Below are positions 31,001-47,271 of a stretch of 64,000 nt of DNA, piece after piece. The translations under genes were made by a program, and so were the position numbers. The notes beneath the pieces are model-generated. The model was given only the letters and a program-made list of their open reading frames with translations. It was not told the DNA's origin and did not search any database. Position 1 is the stretch's first letter. Each line of letters begins with the position of its first letter. Source of the stretch: Bolinopsis microptera (taxonomy: Eukaryota; Ctenophora; Tentaculata; Lobata; Bolinopsidae); NCBI RefSeq assembly GCF_026151205.1, contig NC_087081.1, positions 496,001 through 560,000 of the forward strand, in the 5' to 3' direction.

Positions 31001-34000
31001 ACAGAAGTATGGAGTTAGAGAGGGCGAGAAAGAGAAAGGGATATAAACTAAAGATATACAGAAGTATGGAGTTAGAGAGGGCGAGAAAGAGAAAGAGATA
31101 TAAACTAAAGATATACAGAAGTATGGAGTTAGAGAGGGCGAGAAAGAGAAAGAGATATAAACTAAAGATATACAGAAGTATGGAGTTAGAGAGGGCGAGA
31201 AAGAGAAAGAGATATAAACTAAAGATATACAGAAGTATGGAGTTAGAGAGGGCGAGAAAGAGAAAGAGATATAAACTAAAGATATACAGAAGTATGGAGT
31301 TAGAGAGGGCGAGAAAGAGAAAGAGATATAAACTAAAGATATACAGAAGTATGGAGTTAGAGGGAGAAAGAGGATATAAACTAAAGATATACAGAAGTAT
31401 GGAGTTAGAGAGGGCGAGAAAGAGAAAGAGATATAAACTAAAGATATACAGAAGTATGGAGTTAGAGAGGGCGAGAAAGAGAAAGAGATATAAACTAAAG
31501 ATATACAGAAGTATGGAGTTAGAGAGGGCGAGAAAGAGAAAGAGATATAAACTAAAGATATACAGAAGTATGGAGTTAGAGAGGGCGAGAAAGAGAAAGG
31601 GATATAAACTAAAGATATACAGAAGTATGGAGTTAGAGAGGGCGAGAAAGAGAAAGAGATATAAACTAAAGATATACAGAAGTATGGAGTTAGAGAGGGC
31701 GAGAAAGAGAAAGGGATATAAACTAAAGATATACAGAAGTATGGAGTTAGAGAGGGCGAGAAAGAGAAAGAGATATAAACTAAAGATATACAGAAGTATG
31801 GAGTTAGAGAGGGCGAGAAAGAGAAAGGGATATAAACTAAAGATATACAGAAGTATGGAGTTAGAGAGGGCGAGAAAGAGAAAGGGATATAAACTAAAGA
31901 TATACAGAAGTATGGAGTTAGAGAGGGCGAGAAAGAGAAAGAGATATAAACTAAAGATATACAGAAGTATGGAGTTAGAGAGGGCGAGAAAGAGAAAGAG
32001 ATATAAACTAAAGATATACAGAAGTATGGAGTTAGAGAGGGCGAGAAAGAGAAAGAGATATAAACTAAAGATATACAGAAGTATGGAGTTAGAGAGGGCG
32101 AGAAAGAGAAAGGGATATAAACTAAAGATATACAGAAGTATGGAGTTAGAGAGGGCGAGAAAGAGAAAGAGATATAAACTAAAGATATACAGAAGTATGG
32201 AGTTAGAGAGGGCGAGAAAGAGAAAGAGATATAAACTAAAGATATACAGAAGTATGGAGTTAGAGAGGGCGAGAAAGAGAAAGGGATATAAACTAAAGAT
32301 ATACAGAAGTATGGAGTTAGAGAGGGCGAGAAAGAGAAAGGGATATAAACTAAAGATATACAGAAGTATGGAGTTAGAGAGGGCGAGAAAGAGAAAGAGA
32401 TATAAACTAAAGATATACAGAAGTATGGAGTTAGAGAGGGCGAGAAAGAGAAAGGGATATAAACTAAAGATATACAGAAGTATGGAGTTAGAGAGGGCGA
32501 GAAAGAGAAAGAGATATAAACTAAAGATATACAGAAGTATGGAGTTAGAGAGGGCGAGAAAGAGAAAGGGATATAAACTAAAGATATACAGAAGTATGGA
32601 GTTAGAGAGGGCGAGAAAGAGAAAGGGATATAAACTAAAGATATACAGAAGTATGGAGTTAGAGAGGGCGAGAAAGAGAAAGGGATATAAACTAAAGATA
32701 TACAGAAGTATGGAGTTAGAGAGGGCGAGAAAGAGAAAGGGATATAAACTAAAGATATACAGAAGTATGGAGTTAGAGAGGGCGAGAAAGAGAAAGAGAT
32801 ATAAACTAAAGATATACAGAAGTATGGAGTTAGAGAGGGCGAGAAAGAGAAAGAGATATAAACTAAAGATATACAGAAGTATGGAGTTAGAGAGGGCGAG
32901 AAAGAGAAAGGGATATAAACTAAAGATATACAGAAGTATGGAGTTAGAGAGGGCGAGAAAGAGAAAGAGATATAAACTAAAGATATACAGAAGTATGGAG
33001 TTAGAGAGGGCGAGAAAGAGAAAGAGATATAAACTAAAGATATACAGAAGTATGGAGTTAGAGAGGGCGAGAAAGAGAAAGGGATATAAACTAAAGATAT
33101 ACAGAAGTATGGAGTTAGAGAGGGCGAGAAAGAGAAAGAGATATAAACTAAAGATATACAGAAGTATGGAGTTAGAGAGGGCGAGAAAGAGAAAGAGATA
33201 TAAACTAAAGATATACAGAAGTATGGAGTTAGAGAGGGCGAGAAAGAGAAAGAGATATAAACTAAAGATATACAGAAGTATGGAGTTAGAGAGGGTAGAA
33301 AGAGAAAGGGATATAAACTAAAGATATACAGAAGTATGGAGTTAGAGAGGGCGAGAAAGAGAAAGAGATATAAACTAAAGATATACAGAAGTATGGAGTT
33401 GGAGAGGGCGAGAAAGAGAAAGAGATATAAACTAAAGATATACAGAAGTATGGAGTTAGAGAGGGTAGAAAGAGAAAGAGATATAAACTAAAGATATACA
33501 GAAGTATGGAGTTAGAGAGGGCGAGAAAGAGAAAGAGATATAAACTAAAGATATACAGAAGTATGGAGTTAGAGAGGGCGAGAAAGAGAAAGGGGTATAA
33601 ACTAAAGATATACAGAAGTATGGAGTTAGAGAGGGCGAGAAAGAGAAAGAGATATAAACTAAAGATATACAGAAGTATGGAGTTAGAGAAAGGGATATAA
33701 ACTAAAGATATACAGAAGTATGGAGTTAGAGAGGGCGAGAAAGAGAAAGAGATATAAACTAAAGATATACAGAAGTATGGAGTTAGAGAGGGCGAGAAAG
33801 AGAAAGAGATATAAACTAAAGATATACAGAAGTATGGAGTTAGAGAGGGCGAGAAAGAGAAAGGGATATAAACTAAAGATATACAGAAGTATGGAGTTAG
33901 AGAGGGCGAGAAAGAGAAAGAGATATAAACTAAAGATATACAGAAGTATGGAGTTAGAGAGGGCGAGAAAGAGAAAGAGATATAAACTAAAGATATACAG

Positions 34001-34525
34001 AAGTATGGAGTTAGAGAGGGTAGAAAGAGAAAGGGATATAAACTAAAGATATACAGAAGTATGGAGTTAGAGAGGGTAGAAAGAGAAAGAGATATAAACT
34101 AAAGATATACAGAAGTATGGAGTTAGAGAGGGTAGAAAGAGAAAGGGATATAAACTAAAGATATACAGAAGTATGGAGTTAGAGAGGGCGAGAAAGAGAA
34201 AGAGATATAAACTAAAGATATACAGAAGTATGGAGTTAGAGAGGGCGAGAAAGAGAAAGAGATATAAACTAAAGATATACAGAAGTATGGAGTTAGAGAG
34301 GGCGAGAAAGAGAAAGAGATATAAACTAAAGAATTACAGAAGTATGGAGTTAGAGAAAGAGATATAAACTAAAGATATACAGAAGTATGGAGTTAGAGAG
34401 GGCGAGAAAGAGAAAGGGATATAAACTAAAGATATACAGAAGTATGGAGTTAGAGAGGGCGAGAAAGAGAAAGAGATATAAACTAAAGATATACAGAAGT
34501 ATGGAGTTAGAGAGGGCGAGAAATA
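25004..34525. repeat. 57 bp satellite, main block (~167 units)
   Basis: Head-to-tail 57-mers with very low divergence. The main variation is an A/G change in AAAGAGATA/AAAGGGATA, a GCGAGA/GCGGGA change, a 56 bp variant (GGGTAGAAAG) and a 43 bp unit lacking AGGGCGAGAAAGAG. The 43 bp units recur at 214 or 328 bp spacing (after 25938, 26152, 26480, 26808 and 27022), showing higher-order repeats. Since 57 is divisible by 3, the plus strand reads as MELERARKRKGYKLKIYRS repeats (up to 903 residues) and the minus strand as hydrophobic repeats; neither is accepted as a gene. Confidence 0.93.
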
Positions 34526-34741
34526 ACATAGGTATGCAGACGTAGGGAAGGGGAGGAGATATAGGAACCAGCCTTAGAGATAGCTCAGTTTATTGAAAAA
34601 TACAGATATTGTATCATTGTTAATTGTTATTGGTTATAAATCTAATGGGCCCCATGTTTACAGAGGCATGTTGAGGGGTTTATTTGTATTCTCACCTAAG
34701 TTATTCAATTTTATTTCAAAGATGCAATTTTACTACTGCAG

Positions 34742-34773
34742 ATCAGCTAGAAGCGCAACGTTTAAAATCATGA
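34742..34773 (+). CDS. candidate last exon of the unidentified gene
   Basis: An acceptor (TACTACTGCAG) is followed by 32 bases that, in phase 1 from 19917, encode DQLEAQRLKS and a stop. The match of phase and the continuing charged, helical character are the only evidence. The exon is short, so a chance match is possible. Confidence 0.35.
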
Positions 34774-34860
34774 ACACGGAAGTGTATGTAATTTTCTGTC
34801 CAATATTTACAATTTTAGAGCCATCTGACGATTGACCATTCAGAATAGAACCTGGGTGAA

Positions 34861-35060
34861 GCTGATAGCTACAACGGAACCACAAGTGTACTCCTGATAG
34901 CTACAACGGAACCACAAGTGTACTCCTGATAGCTACAACGGAACCACAAGTGTACTCCTGATAGCTACAACGGAACCACAAGTGTACTCCTGATAGCTAC
35001 AACGGAACCACAAGTGTACTCCTGGCTGATAGCTACAACGGAACCACAAGTGTACTCCTG
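34861..35060. repeat. 32 bp tandem repeat, six units
   Basis: Six nearly perfect units of GATAGCTACAACGGAACC plus ACAAGTGTACTCCT; the last has a small GGCT insertion. The segment 35060-35095 continues the frame with FNNGLNYQAEFIKM, so the repeat may derive from, or lie beside, an exon of the LDLa gene family, which also contains a SYNG motif. Confidence 0.8.
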
Positions 35061-35387
35061 GTTCAATAATGGCCTCAACTATCAGGCCGAGTTTATAAAG
35101 ATGCAACACTGGCAAATATTGTCGGGTTCAGGTCACTTTTCTTATTTATTTATCTTTTATATTTTTGTAATTTTTTTTCAATTTTCAACAAATTTACACA
35201 AATCATGCGAGGGGATTAGATAGTTAGATTCATAAATAGATTCTATTTTATGATTCTCCGAAATACATATATAATATATTATATTGATAATCAAGACGTA
35301 TCAAATTTTATTCTTCTTTCATCCAAGTTGAGACCGCTTACAAGCTAAAAGATTTGATTAAAATTGATTTATCATTATGTGATTCAG

Positions 35388-35509
35388 ACTACTACAAGTG
35401 CCCCGGACAAGGAGAGTGGTGCATCAGACGAGCTCACGTGTGCAATGGTTACGATGACTGTGTGGGGGGAGCTGATGAAACTGATGTGGAGTGTGGACAT
35501 ATTCGTTAG
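35388..35509 (+). CDS. LDL-receptor class A exon (paralogue of 18100-18427)
   Basis: After GATTCAG the frame reads YYKCPGQGEWCIRRAHVC, then NGYDDCVGGADETDVEC and a stop at 35507-35509. It holds cysteines 2-6 of an LDLa module with the acidic calcium-binding residues; cysteine 1 would lie in an earlier exon. DDYKCPG in the 18.2 kb exon shows the two are paralogous. Shifted by one base, the following sequence encodes a hydrophobic SLAVVLAAAFMRLCV and a stop, so a frameshift may have cut off a membrane anchor. Confidence 0.6.
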
Positions 35510-37203
35510 CTGTGGTTTTGGCTGCGGCTTTTATGAGGCTGTGCGTTTGAAAACTATTTTGCGATTAATCTAAGATTTTCTGCTGGTAAGAAATGATTTT
35601 ACATCTTTTGTTTGAGATAACTTTGATAATTATGTCCAGGATTGATAAACATATTGTCAATATTTTCCGTTCCATGAAAATCATACGAGTAAGATAATAC
35701 TTTTTTGTGGATTTTAGAGACATGTTATGCTTTTAAGTTAATGATATTTCGCTGTCAAAATGCAGATTTGAAAGATTCATCATAGATTGCTTTGTGCTAT
35801 AGAAAAAGAACTTGATCGTTTTTCTTTGGTTTTGTGTGAGATTGCAATATCATCATTTAATTTCTAAAAAATATATGAATTAATTCATTTTGTTTGAAAA
35901 ATCAAGCTTGGATAAAGACGTTGAAAGCTTATCGCACCATCAATATGGACTTAAGAACTAAGTCATTAAAAATTAATTTGTTCACTAAAAGATTCTCCCA
36001 CGTGTTAAATAATCAGTGTAGTGTAAAATGCTTCATTCCATTGTTTTCTGATCACGTTTTAGAATAGGTTTTTGTTCATTGTTTATATTTCTCGTTCTAC
36101 ATTTTTGTTCTATAAAGTTGTATTAATTTGTGTCAACTCACCAAAATTGAAAGTCTTGACTCTTAGCTAAATTCGCAATACAAAGACGACTGAAGTGTTA
36201 ATCAAGAAAATCATTAATTCCATAAAACTCAAAGTTTTCAAACGCTCAATAGTGGGCTCAGAACCTTCCGAGACGGACTCTCCTTATATAACCGGGGCTC
36301 CCATGTAAAGTTCTAACCAAGTCAAAAGGAGCTCTTAATAAATAATTGAGTCATTTATCTGCTTAACTGGGAGAAGTGATTATTCCCTGCCTCCTGGTAC
36401 GTTTCTATTAATTGGTAGTCTTAGAAAGTATTCAACCAGACAAAGGCATTTCCAATCTAAAGCTGCAAGTTGTCTGTCTGAGGTCTGAGCATTGAGCCCC
36501 TTGATGACGTCATGTCACAAAGTTCACCAAACGGCCGGCGCGAACAGACAGACTTATTCTATAAGATCAAAGTAAATTTTGATAAATTGACCTTGACAGA
36601 AAGTCCATGCGCGCGATGTAGATGGATACAAAAAAGGCGGGGGGGAGGGGGCCTCTTAGTCTTACTCTTACCATTTCTAAATATGGATCAACTCGGGTGC
36701 AGAAATTAGCAATAGTTTTGAGGAACATCGGGTTCATTACTTCGGGGGAGAAGAACTGACGACGTTACCGATACTGTGGAGTGATTCGAAATCGCAGCAT
36801 TTTTACGGCGGACGGCCAAGAGGGCATACACCATTAATTGGCTTTGCAGATAAAAAGTCACATTTTCTACCATAACTTCAAAAGGAAGCATTTTAGGGTG
36901 TTTTACTATTCATATATAACTCATAATCATATATAAATGTGCTAGTAATTGCGGTTATTTTGCAGTCTTCCAAAAGTCTCTAGCATGTAGCACTAGCACA
37001 TTCCTATCGAAATTTTAGAAAAATCTTTAAATATGAAAAACGAGAAATGTGCCTAAAAAGATCAACTTAATCCAGAAATGAAAACTACTATCACAATGTG
37101 AAAGAAGCAGAGAATTTCACATACTTTAGCCTCAACCTCCACAAAGCAGATCTTGATGCCATGATGATGAACAGAAAACTCATAGATATTAATACTTACT
37201 TTT
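35510..37203. other. AT-rich intergenic sequence
   Basis: Nothing coding was supported. A G-rich run (GCGGGGGGGAGGGGGCC) lies near 36638-36654. A block near 36990-37060 resembles 38655-38725, so related sequence flanks the LINE fragment between them. Confidence 0.35.
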
Positions 37204-38165
37204 TTACTTTGGGCGATCCTCAATCGAAATCCCATTCACTGTCTGCCTCCACACGTCTCGATCGCACATAACAGTTCGAAGGTCGTCTAACTGGAGCCCA
37301 GTGTCACGAGCTACTACGTCCAGGAAGGTGAGTGGTCTCCTTCCACGGCCGGATTGGGCAAGTCGCCAGGGGAGGATAGTGGAGATAACTTGGTCAGAAG
37401 CTCTCATGCAATGCCCAGCGAATCTGGAACGCCTCGACGCAACCACTGAGGCAATAGATGGAAGGTTGCCATAGATCTGCTTGAGGGTTGGATGTTTCTT
37501 CCACGAGATGTTCTTGGCCTTCATTAAAAGACGGGTGTAGCATCCGTTGAGGCGCTTCTCAAGCTGCTTGTTTATGGTCCATGTCTCTGATCCATAGAGC
37601 AATACTGGTTCGACACAGGCTCTAAAGAACTTGACTTTCAGTTGTTCGGAAATGCCAGAGGACCAGACTTTTTGCAGTTTAATACAGGCTGACCAGGCCA
37701 TTCCTTTCCTTGTGTTGAAATCCTTTCTACTGTCCGCAATGAAAGAGCCGAGGTATTTAAAGTCATCAACCTGTTTAATCTGGCGGCCTGAGATGGAATG
37801 TAAGTCGACAGTGTCAGGGATGTTGATGGTCATGAACTCGGTCTTAGAAGCATTCATAGCAAGACCAACTTGTGCGGCTGCATTTTCAAGGTCTGTCAGC
37901 AGAAGTTGGACTTGCTCTATGGTGTCTGACATTAAGGCCAAATCATCAGCAAAGTCAAGGTCTGTGATTTTGACCGCAGGCACTCTTCGACTTTTCCTAG
38001 GCACGATGGTAAGACCGAATTCTTCACCCATGCAGCTTCTGAGGACATAGTCAAGGACGATGATGAAAAGAAAGGGTGCTAGAGTGTCCCCTTGGAGAAC
38101 TCCAATAAGTGTCCTAAAAAAGTCAGTAAGGCCGTCGATGGTCTGGACACGAGAGAACGATGAGT
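37204..38165 (-). pseudogene. RTE-like LINE reverse transcriptase, 3' part
   Basis: The frame extends beyond the first Met (38031) to about 38165 and includes VLQGDTLAPFLF, then FADD (27-30 from that Met), an FKYLGS block and YGSETWTINKQLEKRLNGC, and ends with RPLTFLDVVARD-type C-terminal sequence typical of RTE-related endonuclease-reverse transcriptases. The N-terminal endonuclease and first RT motifs are missing. The remaining frame has no stops, so decay is by truncation. Confidence 0.85.
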
Positions 38166-38329
38166 CATAAAGAAGATATTAATATTATACAGAAAAAAGA
38201 GAAAACTTAAGGCACGAATCACATGTCTTAACTCTTAAGAGATTAAATCCCTCTAGCTCCTTACCTACCCTAGAACAAAAGTGAATCTGATGGCTTATGA
38301 AATTTGACAAAATATAAGCATGCCGATTC

Positions 38330-39535
38330 ATGGAAGTGAGCGCAATAAGCTGTACAATGCGTTAAGAAAAACCCAAAATATTTCTTCAGCTATGCAAAAA
38401 GATTTTCTACGCTGAAATCAAATATTGGTCCGCTAAGGAGCACTAGCAGCTCCACAGGAACACTACATGACAACATGATGATAAGAAAATGGCGGAAATC
38501 CTTCAAGACCAATATTCTTCAGCATGTTTAGTGACCCTGACAACGAAAAAAAGACACAACCAGCAATATAAAATCACCCTCAGAAAACTTAACATCATTC
38601 AACTTCTGTAAAGAGGACCTCATAGTCATTACAGCTATTGTGTAATGATGAAATTCCTATCATGTATCAAAATTTTAGAAAAATCAGTAAATATTAAAAA
38701 CGAAAAATGTGCCTAAATTTGTTGTTTGGCTTTGAGGTCCAATAGATCTGAAGATGAATGAGTAAACACATTTTTGAGGGCATCAAAAACTGCGCCAGAA
38801 TTCAGAGAACAATTTGATGTCAATCATCAAATCAATCCGATCTTCCCTGACTGACTTTTTGTTAAAATAAGCCTGAAAAGGACAATTTTTGCTTTTTGAC
38901 TTTTAAAATGTATAACACACCAGCCTTTTAAGATACGATATCAAAATTTTACACACGCCTTGAAAATGAAATAGATGTGAATAAACAGCGAACAAAATTT
39001 CATCCCGATACCGCAAGAAATGATTAACTTATAGGCTATAGCCTCTGTAACCAGAAACAAATTGCGTTTTTCCGAAAATTCCACTCTAACCAGGAAATGC
39101 TCGATTACAAAAATAGGTATTCTCAAAATAATTTTTTTAAATGTGGAAACAGTGCGCTAGAAGTAGATGGTCACTGAACTGCCTATGAGGTCATTTGGGT
39201 TGGACGGCACAAACCACTGTTTTGGTGCATGCCCCTGATGATCATTTGGGAGAACTCCTTCAGAAATGGTCAAGTTCCTTCAGTCTATGACTATAAAGAA
39301 CAATATATCACACCAGTGTTTAAAAAAGGAAAAACAGACCCGGGAAATTATAGATAGAATTAGACCTGTCTCGTTAACTTCTCATATGATAAAAGTGTTT
39401 GAGAGAGTACTAAGAAAGAACATGGTAGAGCAATTGGAGTCGAATCACATATTCTCTAAGAATCAACACGGTTTCCGGAAAGGTATATTAAATTGCCTTG
39501 TACTGTACACCAATTTTTATTTTACATCGTAGACG
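38330..39535 (+). pseudogene. decayed CR1-like LINE fragment
   Basis: Pieces of one protein lie in changing frames: a pre-RT linker (KSNIGPLRS near 38420; KMAEILQDQYSS near 38500), then ENSFRNGQVPSVYDYKEQYI and PVFKKGKTDPGNY at 39255-39345, then RPVSLTSHMIKVFERV and NQHGFRKG at 39358-39490. Two stops break the join after GNY. These are RT motifs 0-2 of a CR1/Jockey-type element. The catalytic part does not follow at 39536. Confidence 0.75.
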
Positions 39536-40033
39536 TACTACTACTAGTACTATTCTGTATTCTAAGTTCAAAGTTGTAAAAGCCGCGTATTAGATAAAAT
39601 ATAACAAAATTAAATGTATAACAAGTATAACACTGTCACTAACACAAATCGCTCGTTAAAAGTTTGCAAAAGTTTGCATTTAAATTTTCGTTTCAATGAT
39701 CTTGGATAATAAACACAAACTAATTTTATTTGTTTTGCAATCATTTATGAATATGGGTCGTTCAGTGTTCACATGTTAAAAAATACGTCATCATTTATGT
39801 TGTAGGTTTATAATCTAAACGTGCGCCGAGTTGGACTCGTCGATACTCGATGGTCTTGAAACAAATATATTACAAGTATCACCCGTTATCATTTATGCTC
39901 CAAAAAGTGAAAACGTAATATATTAATATTCGAGCGTGCTAAATCACTTTACAGTCGATCTTCGAGATTTTTTTAAAAGGGCCACTTTCTGTAAACCCAT
40001 TTACACACATATAATGTATGACGTATGACTATG

Positions 40034-40091
40034 TAATATCCTAATCACTAATATGTATATCAATTTATACATATTAGTGATTAGGATATTA
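40034..40091. repeat. perfect 25 bp stem-loop
   Basis: TAATATCCTAATCACTAATA begins a 25 bp arm (40034-40058) that is exactly complementary to 40067-40091, with an 8 bp loop. It is AT-rich with no adjacent gene. It could be the remains of a small transposon end pair or a cruciform-forming site. Confidence 0.8.
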
Positions 40092-41581
40092 CTTTATTAC
40101 TATTAGCTATTTTGTATATCTATCGCGTAGAAATTACACTGACGTAAACTTTTTCAGACCGGCCCCTCCCCCTAACTCTAAAATAGCTTTTGTAACATGT
40201 GAACGATCTATTAGAATTAGTATTAGAAGAGTTTTTAAGTCGCAACGTATACTCCTGCAGTTGCAGTTATATTAACTACAAGTACAAGAATTTAGAATTT
40301 AGATAGGTCAACTCTTTTGGCGAGCTGATTGATTAAAAGATATCTCATCTTGAGTTCATGTAGTGCCGATTCATTTTCCAAACTCGATGGAAGTTCTTGT
40401 GATTTACCGTCTGTTTCTGTGTGTTCCTGATTGAATTGATATGATTATGATCAGACATCAAAGTTTAACAAAAATTAGCCACTGAGAGAAACGCGAAAGA
40501 AAATTTTCTAAATGGTCACAAACATTAATATAAGTTATATATGTCAAAAAAATTGCAGTTAAAACTGTCAGTTCCATCACAAAGTATAATTATATCAAGA
40601 TGCGAGAGAAATAGTTGTATGAACGTCGATTTTGAACATGTGCACTTAATATAATTATATCGGAGAGAACTCCACCCTTCAATTAGATATTGCCATTGGC
40701 CTTTAATCGTAAAATGATAAACCAGTTAGTTATGGGATCAGCAAATAAAAATTATAAATGCCTCGCGTAATCCATAAGTATAATGTTGAACATAAGGATC
40801 AATTCTCACCGGATCAAAATGTTCTTCAAGGTCTTTATTATTTTCTAAACATAAATCGTAATCCAATTGTTCTTTCACCTTTGTTTTCCTCCCTAAACGC
40901 AATAACTATGAGTTAACAAATCTTATTATAATGATGATAATGATATGATATTGAGACTAATTGTAGTTATAAGATCTTTTCATGTGTCATTCATTTTGAT
41001 AACAGGGGCCGGGTTATATCATTGTATTAAGAATCAAGAATTGTATTTTTAAGTTTTAATAAAACGAACATTTTGGAAAAAATTATACTAACGATTCGTA
41101 TAGCCCTTGGACAAATGATACAAGGTATGAGCAGGAGCCATTATAATATTAAATGGAAAGAGCCAAGGTATTCCATTCCTGTACTCCTGGAAGATTAAGT
41201 TTTTTAGAATGGAATTAAAAATTGAACAACGTTTTGAGACCCAACATGAACAGTAAATAGATATAATTATAATCGACCATGTATGAGTAGATATTCATAC
41301 ATAGAATTAGATGGTATTGGGCTAAACTATAGATACAGCAACAACAACAGCATAAAAATTACTGGGCAGCGCTCAGCCTGTCATTCCGCTGAATCTCTAG
41401 TCGGGTCCCCAGGTAACATGATGAAGATGAAAGCAAGCTTCTAAATTCGGGATAGCCTGTGGCAGGCAACGCCCGATTCTAATGCTTCTACAGACCTACA
41501 CAAGTGCAAGTAAGTAGGTAAATATTTCATGCTAGGCATGTGGCACCCATTACACTGGTGTGCCCACCTACGAGTGGTATT

Positions 41582-41629
41582 GAAACGTCGCGCGCCTGAA
41601 ACGTCGCGCGCCTGAAACGTCGCGCGCCT
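41582..41629. repeat. three 16 bp GC-rich tandem units
   Basis: Three exact copies of GAAACGTCGCGCGCCT stand out in AT-rich DNA. The preceding 250 bp (41330-41580) is also unusually GC-rich and may be the 3' end of a SINE or LINE; this could not be verified. Confidence 0.75.
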
Positions 41630-43789
41630 GAAAGCATGATAATGTCAGCCGCGCCGTAAGCTTTGATTAGGTTTCAGGTATCGCGTCCGCGGCAAACAGA
41701 AGATAAATCGGAAATTGTGGAACCAGATGATACGGTTTTTGAGGCATTTTGATACGGTCATTTTAGTCTGTTAAAGTAGTCTCAGAGTGCTGGAAATGGT
41801 TTCACGGTGTAGGGGGATGTGTTTACTAACTATTTTGACGTCAAAATTGTCGCCAGAGGCTCCCTGAGTCATGGAATGAACGGAATGAACAAAAGTGAAA
41901 TTTTTTCTAAAACTCGTCGGATTGCCCCAAAACAGGTCGGAATCGTTTGGTATTGACCCTTATAGTGTTCCTACAAAGTTTGGTGGCCCTAGCACTCCCA
42001 GAACGCCCACTAGAGACTTGATTCCATTTCCGTATCAGAAAGCTGGTTCGTGAGTATCCGATATTGATACGGTCATTTCAGTCTGTTAAAGGGGCTGCAG
42101 AGTGCTGGAGATGATTGTACGGTGTAGGGGAGTCTTATTAATTTTAAAGTTGCATTTGTCAAGAAATGCTCCAGCCATAGAACTTGATAGAGAAAGAGCA
42201 ATCGATTACTTTCTATATGTGAACTACACTATTTTGGGGATTAATAGAATAAAAGTTAATAAGATCGAATAAGTTTAGTTATTTTTGTTGTGCTAATTTA
42301 TTTGCATTCAGTAATTTCTCGTCAGTATTTATGTTTTATTATGATTGGTCTGTCCCGTTAACTTTTATTTAAAATTAAAATAAAGTTTTTTTTCCATACA
42401 TACCAACATTTTTTTGGGATTCTTGTTTTTAAGTCTGTTTTGTTTCTACCTAAATTGAGCCTAACTTATTTCTATTCAGGAGAGTTCTCTCACAGATGAT
42501 TTTTAATTCGAAGATTTCAAGAGCCTAAACTGTGTATGATTCGCCTCTCCAAACAAATCAAAAATAATATACTATATAGTATATATACTTAGCTTTACGA
42601 CAATCTGTTGTAAAACAGGGGTTCCCCAGAAACCCCACTTCCCGATACTCCTGAAACTTAAAAAGTTTGTGCAGTCGATTTGGTAAACATCTAGACGCTC
42701 TGCAAAATTTCAGATCTCTAACTCAATTTTAACTAACATGGTTTTTAAGGCAAATGAATATGACGAGTTTGGCTTTTTTACCTAATTTTGTATAACATGC
42801 TGGCGCGTATTTTGGACAAATTTCTTAAAACCATAAAACCCTCCACATAACTATTATATATTCCTGTTGATCTTTGACATTGAATTATAATGTTTTGAAC
42901 TTAAAATATGCCTGCTGAACTACTTTCCGGTGAGTCTTAATGCCCTGAAAAACAGCAAAGCGGCGATATAATAGGTCTAGGGGGTAAATATTAAGTGAGT
43001 ACAGCAGGGTGTCAGACATTATTGGCGTGTTTGAAATTTTATGTGTATTTTATGATGAAATCAATTATATTTTTCTTTCGACGGGTCATAACTTTACTTC
43101 TGAATATCGAAAATTTACAAATTCAAAAACACTGCGTCTGTAGACAATCGTTCTGAACTTTTTCAGGATTTCAAAATTTTGTGTGTTGATGGTACCTCAA
43201 AACCCATAATTTAGGCCGTTATTTAAAGGGTCGATTTCACATACTCCCCCTGGTTAGATTTACGAAGGAGTAAGGGTTTTATGTGTATTTTTATTTTTTT
43301 TTTTGTGTGAATTTTTTCGGAAATTATTTTGTGTAACACTATGTAGATCTAAAGTGCACAGCTCTTCAGGAGATAGCGAAAATATCGAAAACTATAGATT
43401 TATACAAAAGCTCTCTTTCTCCTCTAAAAAATGACCAATAAAATATAGTCGGGCGGACCTCATCCCGGAATTCAGGGGAAGCAGCCCGAAGGCTTCAAGT
43501 CCAATAATCATAATTTTTCTCTTTCGTCTGGATTATCAACGGAAATTTAAATTCTTTGGATTCGTTTTTAACTGAACTGTAGTATAAAGGATTATCTTCG
43601 AATGATCTAAGACTCATAGGAAACTGACCCTTAGAAGTCAAGTAATGGTCGTTTCTAAAAGCCTTGGGTAAGCTAAAATTTCACGACAGCATTGTTATAA
43701 CAACGCGGTCATGCTTCAGCTTGCCAGAGTATGACGACTATTTTGGTTCATCAAATCTGGAAGATATTTTGCCAAGGAATATGACTTAC

Positions 43790-47271
<3,482 letters not shown>

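Larger units (their letters stand above)
39536..43789. other. AT-rich intergenic DNA with small repeats
   Basis: No gene was supported, though the unlocated last TRPC exon may lie within 43400-43780. Contents are a perfect 25 bp stem hairpin at 40034-40091, three 16 bp GAAACGTCGCGCGCCT units at 41582-41629, a duplicated block (41745-41822 and 42064-42132), and a dispersed repeat at 42390-42550 that recurs at 54575-54710. Confidence 0.4.

Noticed and set aside
30610-33321. 903-residue frame of MELERARKRK... repeats
   Set aside because: It is the translation of the 57 bp satellite. The frame is open only because 57 is divisible by 3, and equally long frames exist on the opposite strand.
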